A DNA stretch of 64,000 nucleotides from Bin80 sp965219915 (GTDB taxonomy: Bacteria > Bacteroidota > Rhodothermia > Rhodothermales > Bin80). Under the pieces are notes generated by a model. That model did not search any database. It was not told where the DNA came from and saw only the letters and a program-made list of their open reading frames with translations. The stretch is from contig OZ244794.1 in the NCBI GenBank assembly GCA_965219915.1, positions 930,001 to 994,000 of the forward strand. Reading direction: 5' to 3'. A program made the position numbers and the translations under genes. Position 1 is the first letter of the stretch. Each line of letters starts with the position of its first letter. Of this stretch, positions 18,027-27,396 are shown one piece after another.

Positions 18027-19466
18027 CTATAAGCTCCACCCTTCGCGGTACTCTCTACGAACAAACTGGTTAGCTGCTTCGTGGTTGGTAACTCTGAGGT
18101 TTTCACTGTCCCAGTACAACCTCTTGCGGCCGGAATAAGAGCGCCTGCGCCCATCTGAACTTTCATCAGGGGTCATGAAGCTCCGTATCGCTAAATTGCC
18201 AATTAGGATCATTTCGGTTAGAGGGCCGGCATAATCAAAGTTGGAACTGCACGGCGGACCTCCCTTGCAAGCTTCCACCCAGACACGCTGGTGACCGGCG
18301 GAACCGCCTTCAACGCGGTCGAGCATCTGACTTGGCGCCTCAAAATCTAGCATGTCTGAAGTGGGTAACAAGGTGGGCTCAGCACCGTAGGTTCCGCACA
18401 TGATCGTTCCTTTGGAACCATGGAACAGGCATCCTCCACCACCATCCCCCATGTTCTCATCGTCCTTCAATCCGTCAGGTCTTGGGGGAAGCAATCCACC
18501 ATCAAGCCACATAACCTCTACTGGAGGCATCCCGTCTCTACCTGGGAATTTGAATCGGATCATGGATGAATTTGGTGCACTTTCAAGGTTGTCGATTGGC
18601 GACCAGTTCTCGACAAATACGGATGCACTGGCCTCTACACTTTCGGGGTAGCCCAGCTTGAGTGCTTTGAAGACAGGATCGACAATATGGCAGGCCATAT
18701 CGCCGAGGGCCCCGGTGCCAAAGTCCCACCATCCGCGCCAGCTGAACGGCAGATACGCAGGATGATAGGGTCTATAGGGGGCGGTGCCCAGCCACAAGTC
18801 CCAGTCGAGCGTTGCTGGTACGGGAGGAGTTTCGGCAGGTCTGACCAAGCCTTGAGGCCACACTGGACGATTGGTCCAGGTGTACACCTCTGTTACATCT
18901 CCGATAACGCCAGCCCAGATCCATTCGCAGATCTGTCGGATTCCCTCACCGGAGTTACCCTGGTTACCCATCTGGGTGACTACGCCATACTCTTGGGCAG
19001 CTTCTGTGAGCTTTCGCGCTTCATATACGTCATGCGTAAGCGGCTTCTCCACGTAGACATGCTTACCGAGCTGCATGGCAGCCATAGCCGGTGCGGCGTG
19101 CATGTGATCGGGAGTGGCAATAATTACTGCATCTATGCTGTTATGCATTTCATCAAGCATCACGCGATAATCGCGATACCTAGTTGCATCAGCATAGCGC
19201 TCATAGGAGTTAGCGGCGCGCTCATCGTCTACATCACACAGGGCAACGACGTTTTCAAGCATTGTGCCCGTCTCTTCATTGAATCCTGTTACCCCTTGCA
19301 AGACGCTCTGGCCGCGACCACCAGCTCCTACGGCGGCCACATTGAGTTGGTCGCTTGGTGCACGATACCCGGGTCCACCAAGGACATGACGTGGCAGGAC
19401 GAGGACACCAGTTGCCATTGTTGCAGATTGTGCCAGGAATGAGCGTCGATCAAGTTTGGACTTCAT
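18027..19466 (-). CDS. Gfo/Idh/MocA-family oxidoreductase with Tat signal
   Basis: 479 aa. The N-terminus (KLDRRSFLAQSATMATGVLVLP) is a twin-arginine signal, so the enzyme is exported folded with its NAD(P) cofactor. The Rossmann domain has VAAVGAGGRGQSVL; next come VIIATPDHMHA and the family motif YVEKPLTHDVYEARKL; the C-terminal domain includes GALGDMACHIVDP. Exported members of this family act on sugars or glycosides, and some are retaining glycosidases with bound NAD; the substrate here is unknown. It converges on lipA. The next gene on its strand, the M14 peptidase, starts 2.8 kb away, with the peptidase's end 186 nt upstream of this start. Confidence 0.88.
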   Translation of the reverse strand: MKSKLDRRSFLAQSATMATGVLVLPRHVLGGPGYRAPSDQLNVAAVGAGGRGQSVLQGVTGFNEETGTMLENVVALCDVDDERAANSYERYADATRYRDYRVMLDEMHNSIDAVIIATPDHMHAAPAMAAMQLGKHVYVEKPLTHDVYEARKLTEAAQEYGVVTQMGNQGNSGEGIRQICEWIWAGVIGDVTEVYTWTNRPVWPQGLVRPAETPPVPATLDWDLWLGTAPYRPYHPAYLPFSWRGWWDFGTGALGDMACHIVDPVFKALKLGYPESVEASASVFVENWSPIDNLESAPNSSMIRFKFPGRDGMPPVEVMWLDGGLLPPRPDGLKDDENMGDGGGGCLFHGSKGTIMCGTYGAEPTLLPTSDMLDFEAPSQMLDRVEGGSAGHQRVWVEACKGGPPCSSNFDYAGPLTEMILIGNLAIRSFMTPDESSDGRRRSYSGRKRLYWDSENLRVTNHEAANQFVRREYREGWSL

Positions 19467-19652
19467 GGTTACGAGTTACTCAGTGGATGAAACAAAATGC
19501 CCGTGATTATCGATGGGCAACATCAAAATATACAATATCGGGTTTGCAGTTGCGCTGACAGAAAGGAATGAATTCCTAGACTCAATACACAAATCGAGGG
19601 CTGTATCCAAACAGTTCAAGTGCAGATTGGTCGCGATGTCGCCCGGAGAAGT

Positions 19653-22259
19653 CTATTGCAGGTTTGCGTGCAGATCCCCAATTGTCAATGCATTGAAGAG
19701 CAGTTTGTAGGTCCCGCGCGATTGTCCCCTGAATTGCGGGCGAAATCCAAAAAGGATAACATTCCCGTCACCGACGCCCACACGCACGAGGGCGGCCTTA
19801 CCGCCTAGGTACTCCTCTTCCCCCAAGGCCCAGCCGCTCATCAATAGATCCTCTTCTGCATAACTGGCCACTACTTCAACAGGAGGGTCCGGGCCTGGGA
19901 TCAGTGTAATGCGCCCTCCCTCCTGTCGGTTTGAGCGACGGACGGACGAAAAGGCTCGACTCCTTACAAATGAGGCGGCTGCTTCGGGACGCATCCCATA
20001 ACCGATAGGATGGGTGGTATCCACTTCTATTCGCACCAGGGAGCCCGGGATAAAGAATGAGGATCCGGAAACACCATCTACAATATTCTCCACGGGCAAT
20101 CCAAAGTGATCAATGACAAAATCACTTGCAGCATCCAGGGCCACAAGCGTTCCGCCATTCTCCACATATCGCTTGAGTGCAAGCGTTCCATCCAGTCCGA
20201 GGCCACCTGTATACGCCTCGGGCATCATTCCTGTACGATGGCCATGCAGCAGACTTTCGTCGCCTTGGCTGGGCAGTAGGATTGCTGTATAGGCGGACAG
20301 ATCCCACGTCTGGATATCTGCATCATGCAGGGTATCAACGTCAAACGCATACGATTCCAGGAGCCAGCGCGTCCAGCCCTCATCCATGTTGGCAACCCAG
20401 GACTTGTATAGTCCGATCCGTGGAGGCCTTAATTCGTGCAATGCAGGGATTTTTTCGGGTACGCTGTGAAAACTCACACCAGTAAGTCCGGCAATGCTAT
20501 AAAGATCTTCATCAGACTCCACAAAGAATGCTCCGGCGGGCCAGGTATGATCCCCTACCGTGATCGAATCGGTTACAACCTGTACCGAGAGGCCAGCACC
20601 CAGTGCCTTATTGACCGCATGGCGACTACGGTTTTCCCGCGGATCAACCACATAATTCCTGTTGCGTCCATCGGCAATGGTTCCGGGAATAGAGGTCAGA
20701 TCTACTGTGACCGGGACTGTATCTACAACAGGTAACGTATTTACCCGGTCGACTTGAACTCCCATCTGAAGGGGGAGCGTCCATCCCGCTAGGTCGTAGG
20801 GGACAATTGGTGTCCCGGTCTGCGATCGACGGTCGGGATAATTCTGAGCCTCCAGTAGGTCTTCCAGATAGGGTCTGAATGCCTGCGCTTTGGGTATGAT
20901 AAATGAACCGGGAGCATAGGCGGTATCCCCGACGCTGAAAGAATGTGTGGCATATTCGATTTCAATGCCCCCTACCCGTAGCAGGTTGACTAGTTTCAAT
21001 TCTTCCCCGGCATTCCATTGGTTGGGAGGAATTACATACGCGGCAATCGAATCGGTCTTGGTGATCGCATCTCGTCCCATTTGCCAGATGTTATACAGCC
21101 AGCTTTCGCGGCGGTCGGCCGCCAAACGCAAAACGGCCATAGAACCCGTGATCATATAGCGAACGGGGTCCGCAAAATGGGACCAGCCTCCTTTCCAGGG
21201 GTTGGGATAAAAGATGTTTGTACCAGTCGTCGGATTGCGACCGCTCACGTACTGGGGAATGGAATCGGGGTCAAAGAAACGGGGGCTTGGCGTTGCATGT
21301 CCGACCTCGGTCAGGATCCCCACCATGTTGTGAAAATAGGGTACCGTGCGCATTCCACCATTCCACCACATACTGAAAGTGACACCCGAAATCACCCCCG
21401 GCATATCTTTCATGGCAAAACGATTGGCCATTGCCGATCCAACCAGATTCACAGCAGTGGTCACGCCTGGATGGATGCGCGGATTGACCGGATCTGCGAA
21501 GGGGGGTAGAAAGATTCGCGTCCAACTCGGACTGGTCTGGTGGTGGTTGTAGACGATTTGGGGATACCACTCATTATAGAGCACTTCGGTGACCGCCTTT
21601 GATTCGGGCATGTTATTCATGAACCAGTCCCGGTTGTTGTCATGCCCCACGTAGTAGTGATACAGCCAGGGAGGGCGTGTGGCTTCGTACGGGGTACCGA
21701 CCGTGAGATCATACCAGGAAGCGATGATTTCCAGTCCGTCAGGGTTCATGACTGGCATAAGAAGCAGGATCACATTGTCCCGAATGTGCGCCATTTCTTC
21801 CGATTCCTCCGTAGCTACTCGCCAGGCGAGGAGCGGTGTCATCTGCGCGCCAGCAACCTCTGTCGCATGTAGTCCGCCATCAATCCATACGATGGCCCGT
21901 CCTTCTTTTGAGAGTGCAGTGGCTTCTTCCTCAGCAATCCGTGCACGGGCGAGTGAAGTACTTATCTCCTGCCATCTGTCCAGCGATGCCAGATTCTCCT
22001 CACTAGATATAATCAGGAGTAGGAGCGGCTCACCAAGCACGGAGGTGCCAATCTCACGTAGTATGACGCGATCGCTGGCTTCTGCCAGGGATCTGAAGTA
22101 CGATTCCATCTGATCATACCGGGCCAGCTTGTAATCATCGCCGGGCATAAATCCAAACTCATCCTGGGGATGAGGGACTTGGCTAAATGACTCTGCGCCG
22201 GCAAGACATAATAATAGCAGCGCGAATATGCGGAGCGGTTTCATTTTGATAGGATTCAC
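19653..22259 (-). CDS. M14-family metallopeptidase (zinc carboxypeptidase-like), secreted
   Basis: 868 aa with a signal peptide (about residues 1-26, ending AESFSQ). Residues about 40-350 match the M14 zinc carboxypeptidase fold: WIDGGLHATEVAGAQM carries the HxxE zinc pair, followed by MPVMNPDGLE, HDNNRDWFMNN and the YNHHQTSP region. The long C-terminal half (about 400-868) is beta-rich, includes a glutamine-amidotransferase-like stretch (GGTLVALDAASDF), and probably binds substrate or lies outside the catalytic core. Family members cleave C-terminal or side-chain residues from peptides, outside the cytoplasm here. Its start overlaps the stop of the upstream sulfatase by four bases, so the two are translationally coupled. 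Confidence 0.85.
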   Translation of the reverse strand: MNPIKMKPLRIFALLLLCLAGAESFSQVPHPQDEFGFMPGDDYKLARYDQMESYFRSLAEASDRVILREIGTSVLGEPLLLLIISSEENLASLDRWQEISTSLARARIAEEEATALSKEGRAIVWIDGGLHATEVAGAQMTPLLAWRVATEESEEMAHIRDNVILLLMPVMNPDGLEIIASWYDLTVGTPYEATRPPWLYHYYVGHDNNRDWFMNNMPESKAVTEVLYNEWYPQIVYNHHQTSPSWTRIFLPPFADPVNPRIHPGVTTAVNLVGSAMANRFAMKDMPGVISGVTFSMWWNGGMRTVPYFHNMVGILTEVGHATPSPRFFDPDSIPQYVSGRNPTTGTNIFYPNPWKGGWSHFADPVRYMITGSMAVLRLAADRRESWLYNIWQMGRDAITKTDSIAAYVIPPNQWNAGEELKLVNLLRVGGIEIEYATHSFSVGDTAYAPGSFIIPKAQAFRPYLEDLLEAQNYPDRRSQTGTPIVPYDLAGWTLPLQMGVQVDRVNTLPVVDTVPVTVDLTSIPGTIADGRNRNYVVDPRENRSRHAVNKALGAGLSVQVVTDSITVGDHTWPAGAFFVESDEDLYSIAGLTGVSFHSVPEKIPALHELRPPRIGLYKSWVANMDEGWTRWLLESYAFDVDTLHDADIQTWDLSAYTAILLPSQGDESLLHGHRTGMMPEAYTGGLGLDGTLALKRYVENGGTLVALDAASDFVIDHFGLPVENIVDGVSGSSFFIPGSLVRIEVDTTHPIGYGMRPEAAASFVRSRAFSSVRRSNRQEGGRITLIPGPDPPVEVVASYAEEDLLMSGWALGEEEYLGGKAALVRVGVGDGNVILFGFRPQFRGQSRGTYKLLFNALTIGDLHANLQ

Positions 22260-23800
22260 TGTCTAATGGGTGCACCGCGCTCGTTCGGGATACACGGGCC
22301 GGTTGGGCGATCGTCCTCGGGTACGGCATAGTGCTCGCGCAGTCTCGTTAGTTCCATTTTCAGTTCAGCCACAGTTTCTGCATACGCATCATTGTTGTAC
22401 ACGCTATTCATCTCCATGGGGTCGGTTTCCAGATCAAACAGCTCCCACTCATCCCGCGTATAGAAGTGAATGAGCTTGTAGCGTTCGGTTCGAACGCCAT
22501 AATGGCGCTCAACACAGTGGTAGCCGGGGTACTCATAGTATTGGTAATAGTGGCTGGTGCGCCAGTCCTCTGGTGCTTCTCCCAGGAACAAGGGTTTGAG
22601 ACTGCGACCCTGAATATCATCAGGTACTTCCACACCTGCCAGGTCTAGGAAGGTTGCTGCAAAATCCAGGTTGGACACCATGGCGTTGTTTACGCTGCCG
22701 GGCTGAATTTTTCCTGGCCAACGGACGAGTAACGGAGCAACCAGTGACTCTTCATACATCCAGCGTTTGTCGTACCAGCCATGTTCACCCAGGTACCATC
22801 CTTGATCAGATGAATAGATTACGACGGTGTTTTCTGCAAGGTTATTCTCTTCAAGGTAATCCAGCAGTCGCCCTACGTTATCATCCACGCCCGCGACGGT
22901 ACGCAGGTATTCTTTGGCATAGCGCTGATATTTCCAGCGCGTCAGATCGTCGCCCTCCAGGTTTGCTGCGCGAAATTCTTCGTTGCGTGGGCCATAGACT
23001 TCCTCCCAGCCTACTGCCTGTTCTTCATTCATGCTTCGGGGGGCGGTCAGCTTTAGATCATCCACATTCATATGCCTCGCAATGGTCATGCCCTGTTCAG
23101 CCGCGGGGGATGCACGATTGGAGTAGTCATCAAACAGGTTGGCCGGCTCTGGGATATCTTCGTCGGCATAGAGTTCGAAGTGGTCTGGGCCCGGATGCCA
23201 TTCCCGATGGGGTGCCTTGTGCTGGTACATGAGCATGAAGGGTTTTGATACGTCCCGTTGTGTGCCCAGCCAATCCAGCGCCAGATCGGTAATGATATCT
23301 GTGGTGTATCCTTCAATCCGGATCGTATCTCCGGGGACCAGGAAACGTGGGTTATAGTATGGTCCCTGACCAATGAGTACCTGCCAGTGATCGAACCCGG
23401 TTGGTTCGCTTCGCAGGTGCCATTTACCGATGATACTTGTTTCGTATCCGGCAGCTTGCAGTAGTTTAGGGAAAGTTTGCTGGGCGCCATCAAATCGATT
23501 CCCATTCGTCAGTTGTCCATTAATATGACTGTGCTTACCTGTCAAGATTACTGCACGGCTGGGGGCACAAATCGAATTGGTCACCAGACAGTTATTGAAA
23601 CGCATGCCTTCGTTGGCAATCCGATCGAGGTGGGGCGTTTCGTTCACAACTGAACCGTACGCGCTAAGTGCACGTGCAGTATGATCATCTGTGAATATGA
23701 AGACGATGTTTGGTGTTGCAGTTTCGTCTGGAGGTGTGGTTTCTTGAGTGCAACCAGTGACCAACAAAATGAGTAAAGGGGCGAACCGAAAGTATTTCAT
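22256..23800 (-). CDS. sulfatase, lipoprotein
   Basis: 514 aa, lipobox LLVTGC (Cys17), predicted periplasmic or outer-membrane sulfatase. Seen: NIVFIFTDDHTARALSAYG (metal site), the formylglycine signature CAPSR with AVILTGKHSH, GKWHL, YSSDQGWYLGEHGWYDKRW, and a C-terminal subdomain ending near ERYKLIHFY. The layout resembles iduronate/glucosamine-type sulfatases of polysaccharide-degrading Bacteroidota, but the substrate is not determined. First gene of a two-gene unit with the M14 peptidase (4-bp overlap). Confidence 0.9.
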   Translation of the reverse strand: MKYFRFAPLLILLVTGCTQETTPPDETATPNIVFIFTDDHTARALSAYGSVVNETPHLDRIANEGMRFNNCLVTNSICAPSRAVILTGKHSHINGQLTNGNRFDGAQQTFPKLLQAAGYETSIIGKWHLRSEPTGFDHWQVLIGQGPYYNPRFLVPGDTIRIEGYTTDIITDLALDWLGTQRDVSKPFMLMYQHKAPHREWHPGPDHFELYADEDIPEPANLFDDYSNRASPAAEQGMTIARHMNVDDLKLTAPRSMNEEQAVGWEEVYGPRNEEFRAANLEGDDLTRWKYQRYAKEYLRTVAGVDDNVGRLLDYLEENNLAENTVVIYSSDQGWYLGEHGWYDKRWMYEESLVAPLLVRWPGKIQPGSVNNAMVSNLDFAATFLDLAGVEVPDDIQGRSLKPLFLGEAPEDWRTSHYYQYYEYPGYHCVERHYGVRTERYKLIHFYTRDEWELFDLETDPMEMNSVYNNDAYAETVAELKMELTRLREHYAVPEDDRPTGPCIPNERGAPIRQ

Positions 23801-23872
23801 GATGGGTTATTTATGTTTAGGAGTCAGCCGTTCAAACCTAAGGATTTTTTTGGCAGTATTCATTGAATGCCG

Positions 23873-23901
23873 TGTTTCAAGCATGGGTACCCTTACCTTT
23901 G
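23873..23901 (+). promoter_or_regulatory. ndk: candidate Bacteroidota-type promoter for ndk-namZ
   Basis: TACCTTTG (23894-23901) matches the TAnnTTTG -7 element used by the Bacteroidota housekeeping sigma factor, with TGTTTC about 20 nt upstream (from 23873). It lies 27 nt before the ndk ATG. Motif match only; this lineage's promoter consensus may differ. Confidence 0.35.
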
Positions 23902-23928
23902 GCAAGTATTAACCAATTATTTTAGGCA

Positions 23929-24360
23929 ATGAAAAACGATCGCACACTGTCAATCCTGAAGCCGGACTGCGTACGCAGAGGTTTAACGGGGGAGGTGCTC
24001 CGCAAAATTGAAATTGCTGGATTTAAGGTCTGTGCGTTGAAAATGATAAAACTCACGCGGGCGCATGCGGAGGGTTTCTATGAAGTACATCGGGATCGTC
24101 CGTTCTTTGGTGATCTGATTGATTTTATGACAAGTGGACCCTGCGTGCCGATGGTGCTAGAGAAAAGAGAGGCTGTGGAAAGTTTTCGGAAGCTCATTGG
24201 AGCTACTGACCCGGAAGCGGCAGCAAAGGGTACCATCCGCAGGCTTTATGCAGAGAACAAAGGGGAGAATATCGTGCACGGCTCGGATTCCCCCGACAAT
24301 GCACAAAAAGAAATCGCGTACTTTTTTGGTGAATCGGGCATTCCAGCGGATGCCGAATGA
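23929..24360 (+). CDS. ndk: nucleoside diphosphate kinase
   Basis: Transfers the gamma phosphate of ATP to other nucleoside diphosphates through a phospho-histidine. 143 aa, standard length. Seen: TLSILKPDCVRRG at the N-terminus, RPFFGDLIDFMTSGP, the GATDPEAAAKGTIR nucleotide loop, and the active-site His in NIVHGSDSPDNAQKEI. Its stop overlaps the start of the following namZ-type gene. Confidence 0.97.
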   Translation: MKNDRTLSILKPDCVRRGLTGEVLRKIEIAGFKVCALKMIKLTRAHAEGFYEVHRDRPFFGDLIDFMTSGPCVPMVLEKREAVESFRKLIGATDPEAAAKGTIRRLYAENKGENIVHGSDSPDNAQKEIAYFFGESGIPADAE

Positions 24361-25589
24361 TGCGCAACCTGGTAATACTAATGTTCTTTGGAGCCGGAGC
24401 TGCCTTTGCTCAGGAAACCGTTCGGACGGGTGCAGATGTATTGGTCGCCTCGAATTTTGATCGCTTGGACGGCAAGACGGTTGGGTTGATCGTGAATCAC
24501 ACTGCGCTAGTGGATGACGAACACCTGATCAATCTGATTCATGCCGCGCCAAATGTCCGCGTAGGGGCGATCTTCGGGCCGGAGCATGGGTTGCGGGGCA
24601 CGGCTGAGGATGGAGAGGCTGTGAGTGATGGTAAAGATTTGCTCACCGGTGCACCCGTATACAGCCTTTACGGTGCTACCCGTAAGCCGACAAGCACGAT
24701 GCTGGCCGGCCTGGATGTTCTGATATTTGATATACAGGATGTCGGGGCACGGTTCTACACGTTTATCTCCACGATGGGATTGTCAATGCAGGCGGCGGCA
24801 GAAGCGGGGATCCCGTTCATCGTTTTGGATCGGCCAAATCCGCTCTCTGGTGCCTATGTATCAGGTTTTGTTTTGGAGTCTGATCAGGAATCTTTTGTGG
24901 GTCAGTACGCAATTCCTATCGCACATGGACTGACAGTGGGAGAATTGGCTATGATGATCCACGGGGAGGCATTGATGCCTGGTTTGGAAGCTCTGGCTCT
25001 GGAGGTGGTCTCTATGGAAGGTTGGGAACGGGGTATGCAGTGGCCGGACACCGGGCGTACCTGGGTTGCCACCAGTCCGAACATTCCCCGGTTTGACAAC
25101 GCTTTAGTGTATCCTGGAACCTGTTTCTTTGAAGCCACCTCTGCAAGCGAGGGACGCGGGACCCTTACTCCATTCCTTCAGGTAGGATCAATCGAGGTAG
25201 ACGGGGCCCGGATAGCCGAGGAACTCAACAATAGATCACTTCCCGGGGTGCGCTTTGAGGGAGTGGAGTTCACACCAGCGCCCCTGTCAAGTATGGATAC
25301 TGCTCCCAAGCTAAATGGTCAAACTATTCGCGGTATGGGGATTACGGTCACGGATCGGCAGAACTATCAGCCGGTCGAAGTTGGAATCCATATCCTTCAT
25401 GCGTACTATCATGCATCACCAGATTCAGATCAATTCCTGACAAGACCAGAATGGCTCGCAAGACTCTCTGGAACATCGAGGCTATTGGAGATGCTTTCTT
25501 CCATGACCCCGGAAGCCATTATAGCATCATGGGAGAATGACACAGCTGCGTTTACTCAGCAGAGCGAGCACTACTACCTTTATGACTAG
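24357..25589 (+). CDS. DUF1343 / NamZ-type exo-beta-N-acetylmuramidase, secreted
   Basis: 410 aa, signal peptide ending about AFAQ (residue 19-20). It matches the DUF1343 family, whose characterised member NamZ removes terminal N-acetylmuramic acid from peptidoglycan fragments. Seen: GKTVGLIVNHTA, GAIFGPEHGLRG, PVYSLYGATRKPT, LIFDIQDVGARFYTFISTMG, VLDRPNPLSG, FVGQYAIPIAHGLTVGELA and YPGTCFFEATSASEGRGT. Two start codons (24357 and 24360) overlap the ndk stop; either is possible. It probably recycles cell-wall sugars. The 3' end overlaps the convergent small membrane gene by 38 bases. Confidence 0.9.
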   Translation: MMRNLVILMFFGAGAAFAQETVRTGADVLVASNFDRLDGKTVGLIVNHTALVDDEHLINLIHAAPNVRVGAIFGPEHGLRGTAEDGEAVSDGKDLLTGAPVYSLYGATRKPTSTMLAGLDVLIFDIQDVGARFYTFISTMGLSMQAAAEAGIPFIVLDRPNPLSGAYVSGFVLESDQESFVGQYAIPIAHGLTVGELAMMIHGEALMPGLEALALEVVSMEGWERGMQWPDTGRTWVATSPNIPRFDNALVYPGTCFFEATSASEGRGTLTPFLQVGSIEVDGARIAEELNNRSLPGVRFEGVEFTPAPLSSMDTAPKLNGQTIRGMGITVTDRQNYQPVEVGIHILHAYYHASPDSDQFLTRPEWLARLSGTSRLLEMLSSMTPEAIIASWENDTAAFTQQSEHYYLYD

Positions 25590-25824
25590 GGCGACGCCAA
25601 AGAATGGCGTAGATGATTTCTAGGTATCCGCCGAGAATCAGCAATGGAGCAACGTAAAGCGAGAGTATGCCATCAACCTCATTTTCCAGTCGCATGACAG
25701 CATATCCGATCACGATTGCCAGCACTCCCAGCGCAATCAGTACGTAATTGTGCACTGAGAAGATCATGGAACGCCTCACAGCGCGACGTTTTCTGGAACG
25801 GGATCGAGTATGTTTACGGGGCAT
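25552..25824 (-). CDS. small two-helix membrane protein (DUF3098-like)
   Basis: 90 aa: a strongly basic N-terminus (KHTRSRSRKRRAVRR), two membrane segments (about residues 27-44 and 55-75), and a polar tail. Size, layout and the short acidic loop between helices (RLENEVDGIL) fit the DUF3098 family of Bacteroidota, but this is recognition by pattern, not certain. Function unknown. Its 3' end overlaps that of the NamZ-type gene; its 5' end faces mreD, 57 nt away on the other strand. Confidence 0.65.
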   Translation of the reverse strand: MPRKHTRSRSRKRRAVRRSMIFSVHNYVLIALGVLAIVIGYAVMRLENEVDGILSLYVAPLLILGGYLEIIYAILWRRPSHKGSSARSAE

Positions 25825-25881
25825 GTATAATTGCGGATTATCGCTGCTTGCACCAATCCACGCGATTTAAGTTTCTAGGAT

Positions 25882-26352
25882 ATGTCTAGAGTGCTGAATC
25901 TGATTTTGGCTGGCGCCGTAGTTGTTCTTCTTCAGTGGCTTTTCTTCGGCAGACTGGAAATTTGGGGGGCTTACCCCGATGTGGTTCTGCTTTTTTTGAT
26001 TTGGCTGGCGGTGCGCCATGGTCGTGTGTATGGGGCGGTAGGAGGCTTTTTGGTGGGATTCGCGCTTGATGCTATTTATGGTCTGTGGGGGATCCAGATG
26101 TTTGTCAAGACATTAATGGGCTTCCTGGTGGGTTTCGTTGCGAACATTCGAAGTGAGGTCATGGAAAAGCTTATACTCCGTGCGGTTGAGGCTACTTTTG
26201 TGACTACACTAGTACATAACGCTATCCTGGTGGTTTTTGTTATGCTGCAATCGGGGACGGGCAGGGGTAGTCTTGTGTGGGCGATCTGTGTCGGGGGAAC
26301 CCTCTACACCACATTTGTCGCATTTTTGCTTTCAGTTTTCCGGAGCAGGTAG
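25882..26352 (+). CDS. mreD: rod shape-determining protein MreD
   Basis: 156 aa, five predicted membrane helices, standard size for MreD. Seen: an N-terminal LILAGAVVVLLQWLFFGRLEIWGAYPDVVLLFLIW, then GRVYGAVGGFLVGFALDAIYGLWGI and the conserved MGFLVGFV segment. MreD works with MreB, MreC, PBP2 and RodA in the elongation complex. mreB and mreC are not next to it here, so the usual mreBCD order is broken. Confidence 0.85.
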   Translation: MSRVLNLILAGAVVVLLQWLFFGRLEIWGAYPDVVLLFLIWLAVRHGRVYGAVGGFLVGFALDAIYGLWGIQMFVKTLMGFLVGFVANIRSEVMEKLILRAVEATFVTTLVHNAILVVFVMLQSGTGRGSLVWAICVGGTLYTTFVAFLLSVFRSR

Positions 26353-26449
26353 GCGAGGAAGTTACTCTTGGGGTCTAGAGGGTTTCAGAAATTGCGGGGG
26401 CACCTAGTTTAGCCCGATGGACCAACTTCCAGGTCACAAGGAGGAGGAA

Positions 26450-27394
26450 TCAGCTGTACGCACGGGCACTCTCCTCAAAAGGGGCGGTGAAATAACGCGT
26501 GAATAGTTTGCCCTGTGCGCTGGTTGCAACGAAGCATGTGCATCCGGCGTCAGATCTGCAGGAGTTCCCGGCATCGGGTCCGGAGGCCTTGACTTCAACA
26601 GGGAAACGGGTCAGCGTTACGATATCGGGGTTGACAAGATAAACTGCTGCTAGGGGATCCCAGGCGTAAAACACGCCTTGCGCTGCAAACGGGCGAATGG
26701 ATTCCAGTACCTGAGAAGTCATGCGCCCAATCGGGCAACGCGCCATTCGGGTGAATTCATCAATAAAGGGAATTTTTACCGGCACCTGATTGGTGGCATC
26801 TAGGGGGATGAGTGTGATGGGCAGGTCTGATGCAAAAACTTTTGATGCCGCTAACGGATCTACGAAAAAATTCCATTCGGCCTTTCCATTGGGGGATACG
26901 AACTCGTCTGAATCATTCACATTGCCGGGTACGTTCACTGCTCCTCCCATGATGACCAGTTCTTCCAATGCAGGAGCTGAGGCATGTGTCAGTGTAGTCA
27001 GGTTTGTAAGTGCACCGAGTGCCAGCACACGAACGGGGCGTGAAGCCCGCGATAGCCGGCGTTCCAGAAAAGAGACCGCGTGCTCTTCTTGAGGCGGGAC
27101 ATAAGCTTTAGGTAGACTTACACCGGGGAGGTCATCGGACAACCTGCGCCAGCGTGCGGGAAAGGCCGCATCGCCTGCAAGGGGTTCTGAATGTCCGATG
27201 TAAACAGGGACGTGTCCGGTGCTGAATGCAGCAACCATCCGTGAAATATTAACCGCGGCGCGTTCAGCATGGGCAAGGCCGTACGTGAGCGTGATGGCCT
27301 CCACCGTGATATCGGGGTTCACCAGCAGGTACGCCAGCGCCAACAAATCATCGGGGCCGGCATCCGTATCAACTATGATGTTTTTGCGGGGCAT
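26450..27394 (-). CDS. nucleoside hydrolase (IUNH family)
   Basis: 314 aa. Hydrolyses nucleosides to base and ribose. The N-terminal calcium-binding motif reads DTDAGPDDLLAL (family DTDPGxDD, with Ala for the Pro). Also seen: ALGALTNLT, MGGAVNVPGNVN, AEWNFFVDPLAA and the second metal region in YAWDPLAAVYL. Cytoplasmic, no signal. It ends the gnd-IUNH pair: gnd's stop is 3 bases upstream of this start, implying cotranscription and a possible link through ribose/pentose-phosphate metabolism. Confidence 0.9.
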   Translation of the reverse strand: MPRKNIIVDTDAGPDDLLALAYLLVNPDITVEAITLTYGLAHAERAAVNISRMVAAFSTGHVPVYIGHSEPLAGDAAFPARWRRLSDDLPGVSLPKAYVPPQEEHAVSFLERRLSRASRPVRVLALGALTNLTTLTHASAPALEELVIMGGAVNVPGNVNDSDEFVSPNGKAEWNFFVDPLAASKVFASDLPITLIPLDATNQVPVKIPFIDEFTRMARCPIGRMTSQVLESIRPFAAQGVFYAWDPLAAVYLVNPDIVTLTRFPVEVKASGPDAGNSCRSDAGCTCFVATSAQGKLFTRYFTAPFEESARAYS

Positions 27395-27396
27395 TT

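Noticed and set aside
22654..23232. 192-codon plus-strand frame
   Set aside because: Antisense to a clear sulfatase with intact motifs; composition is not protein-like.
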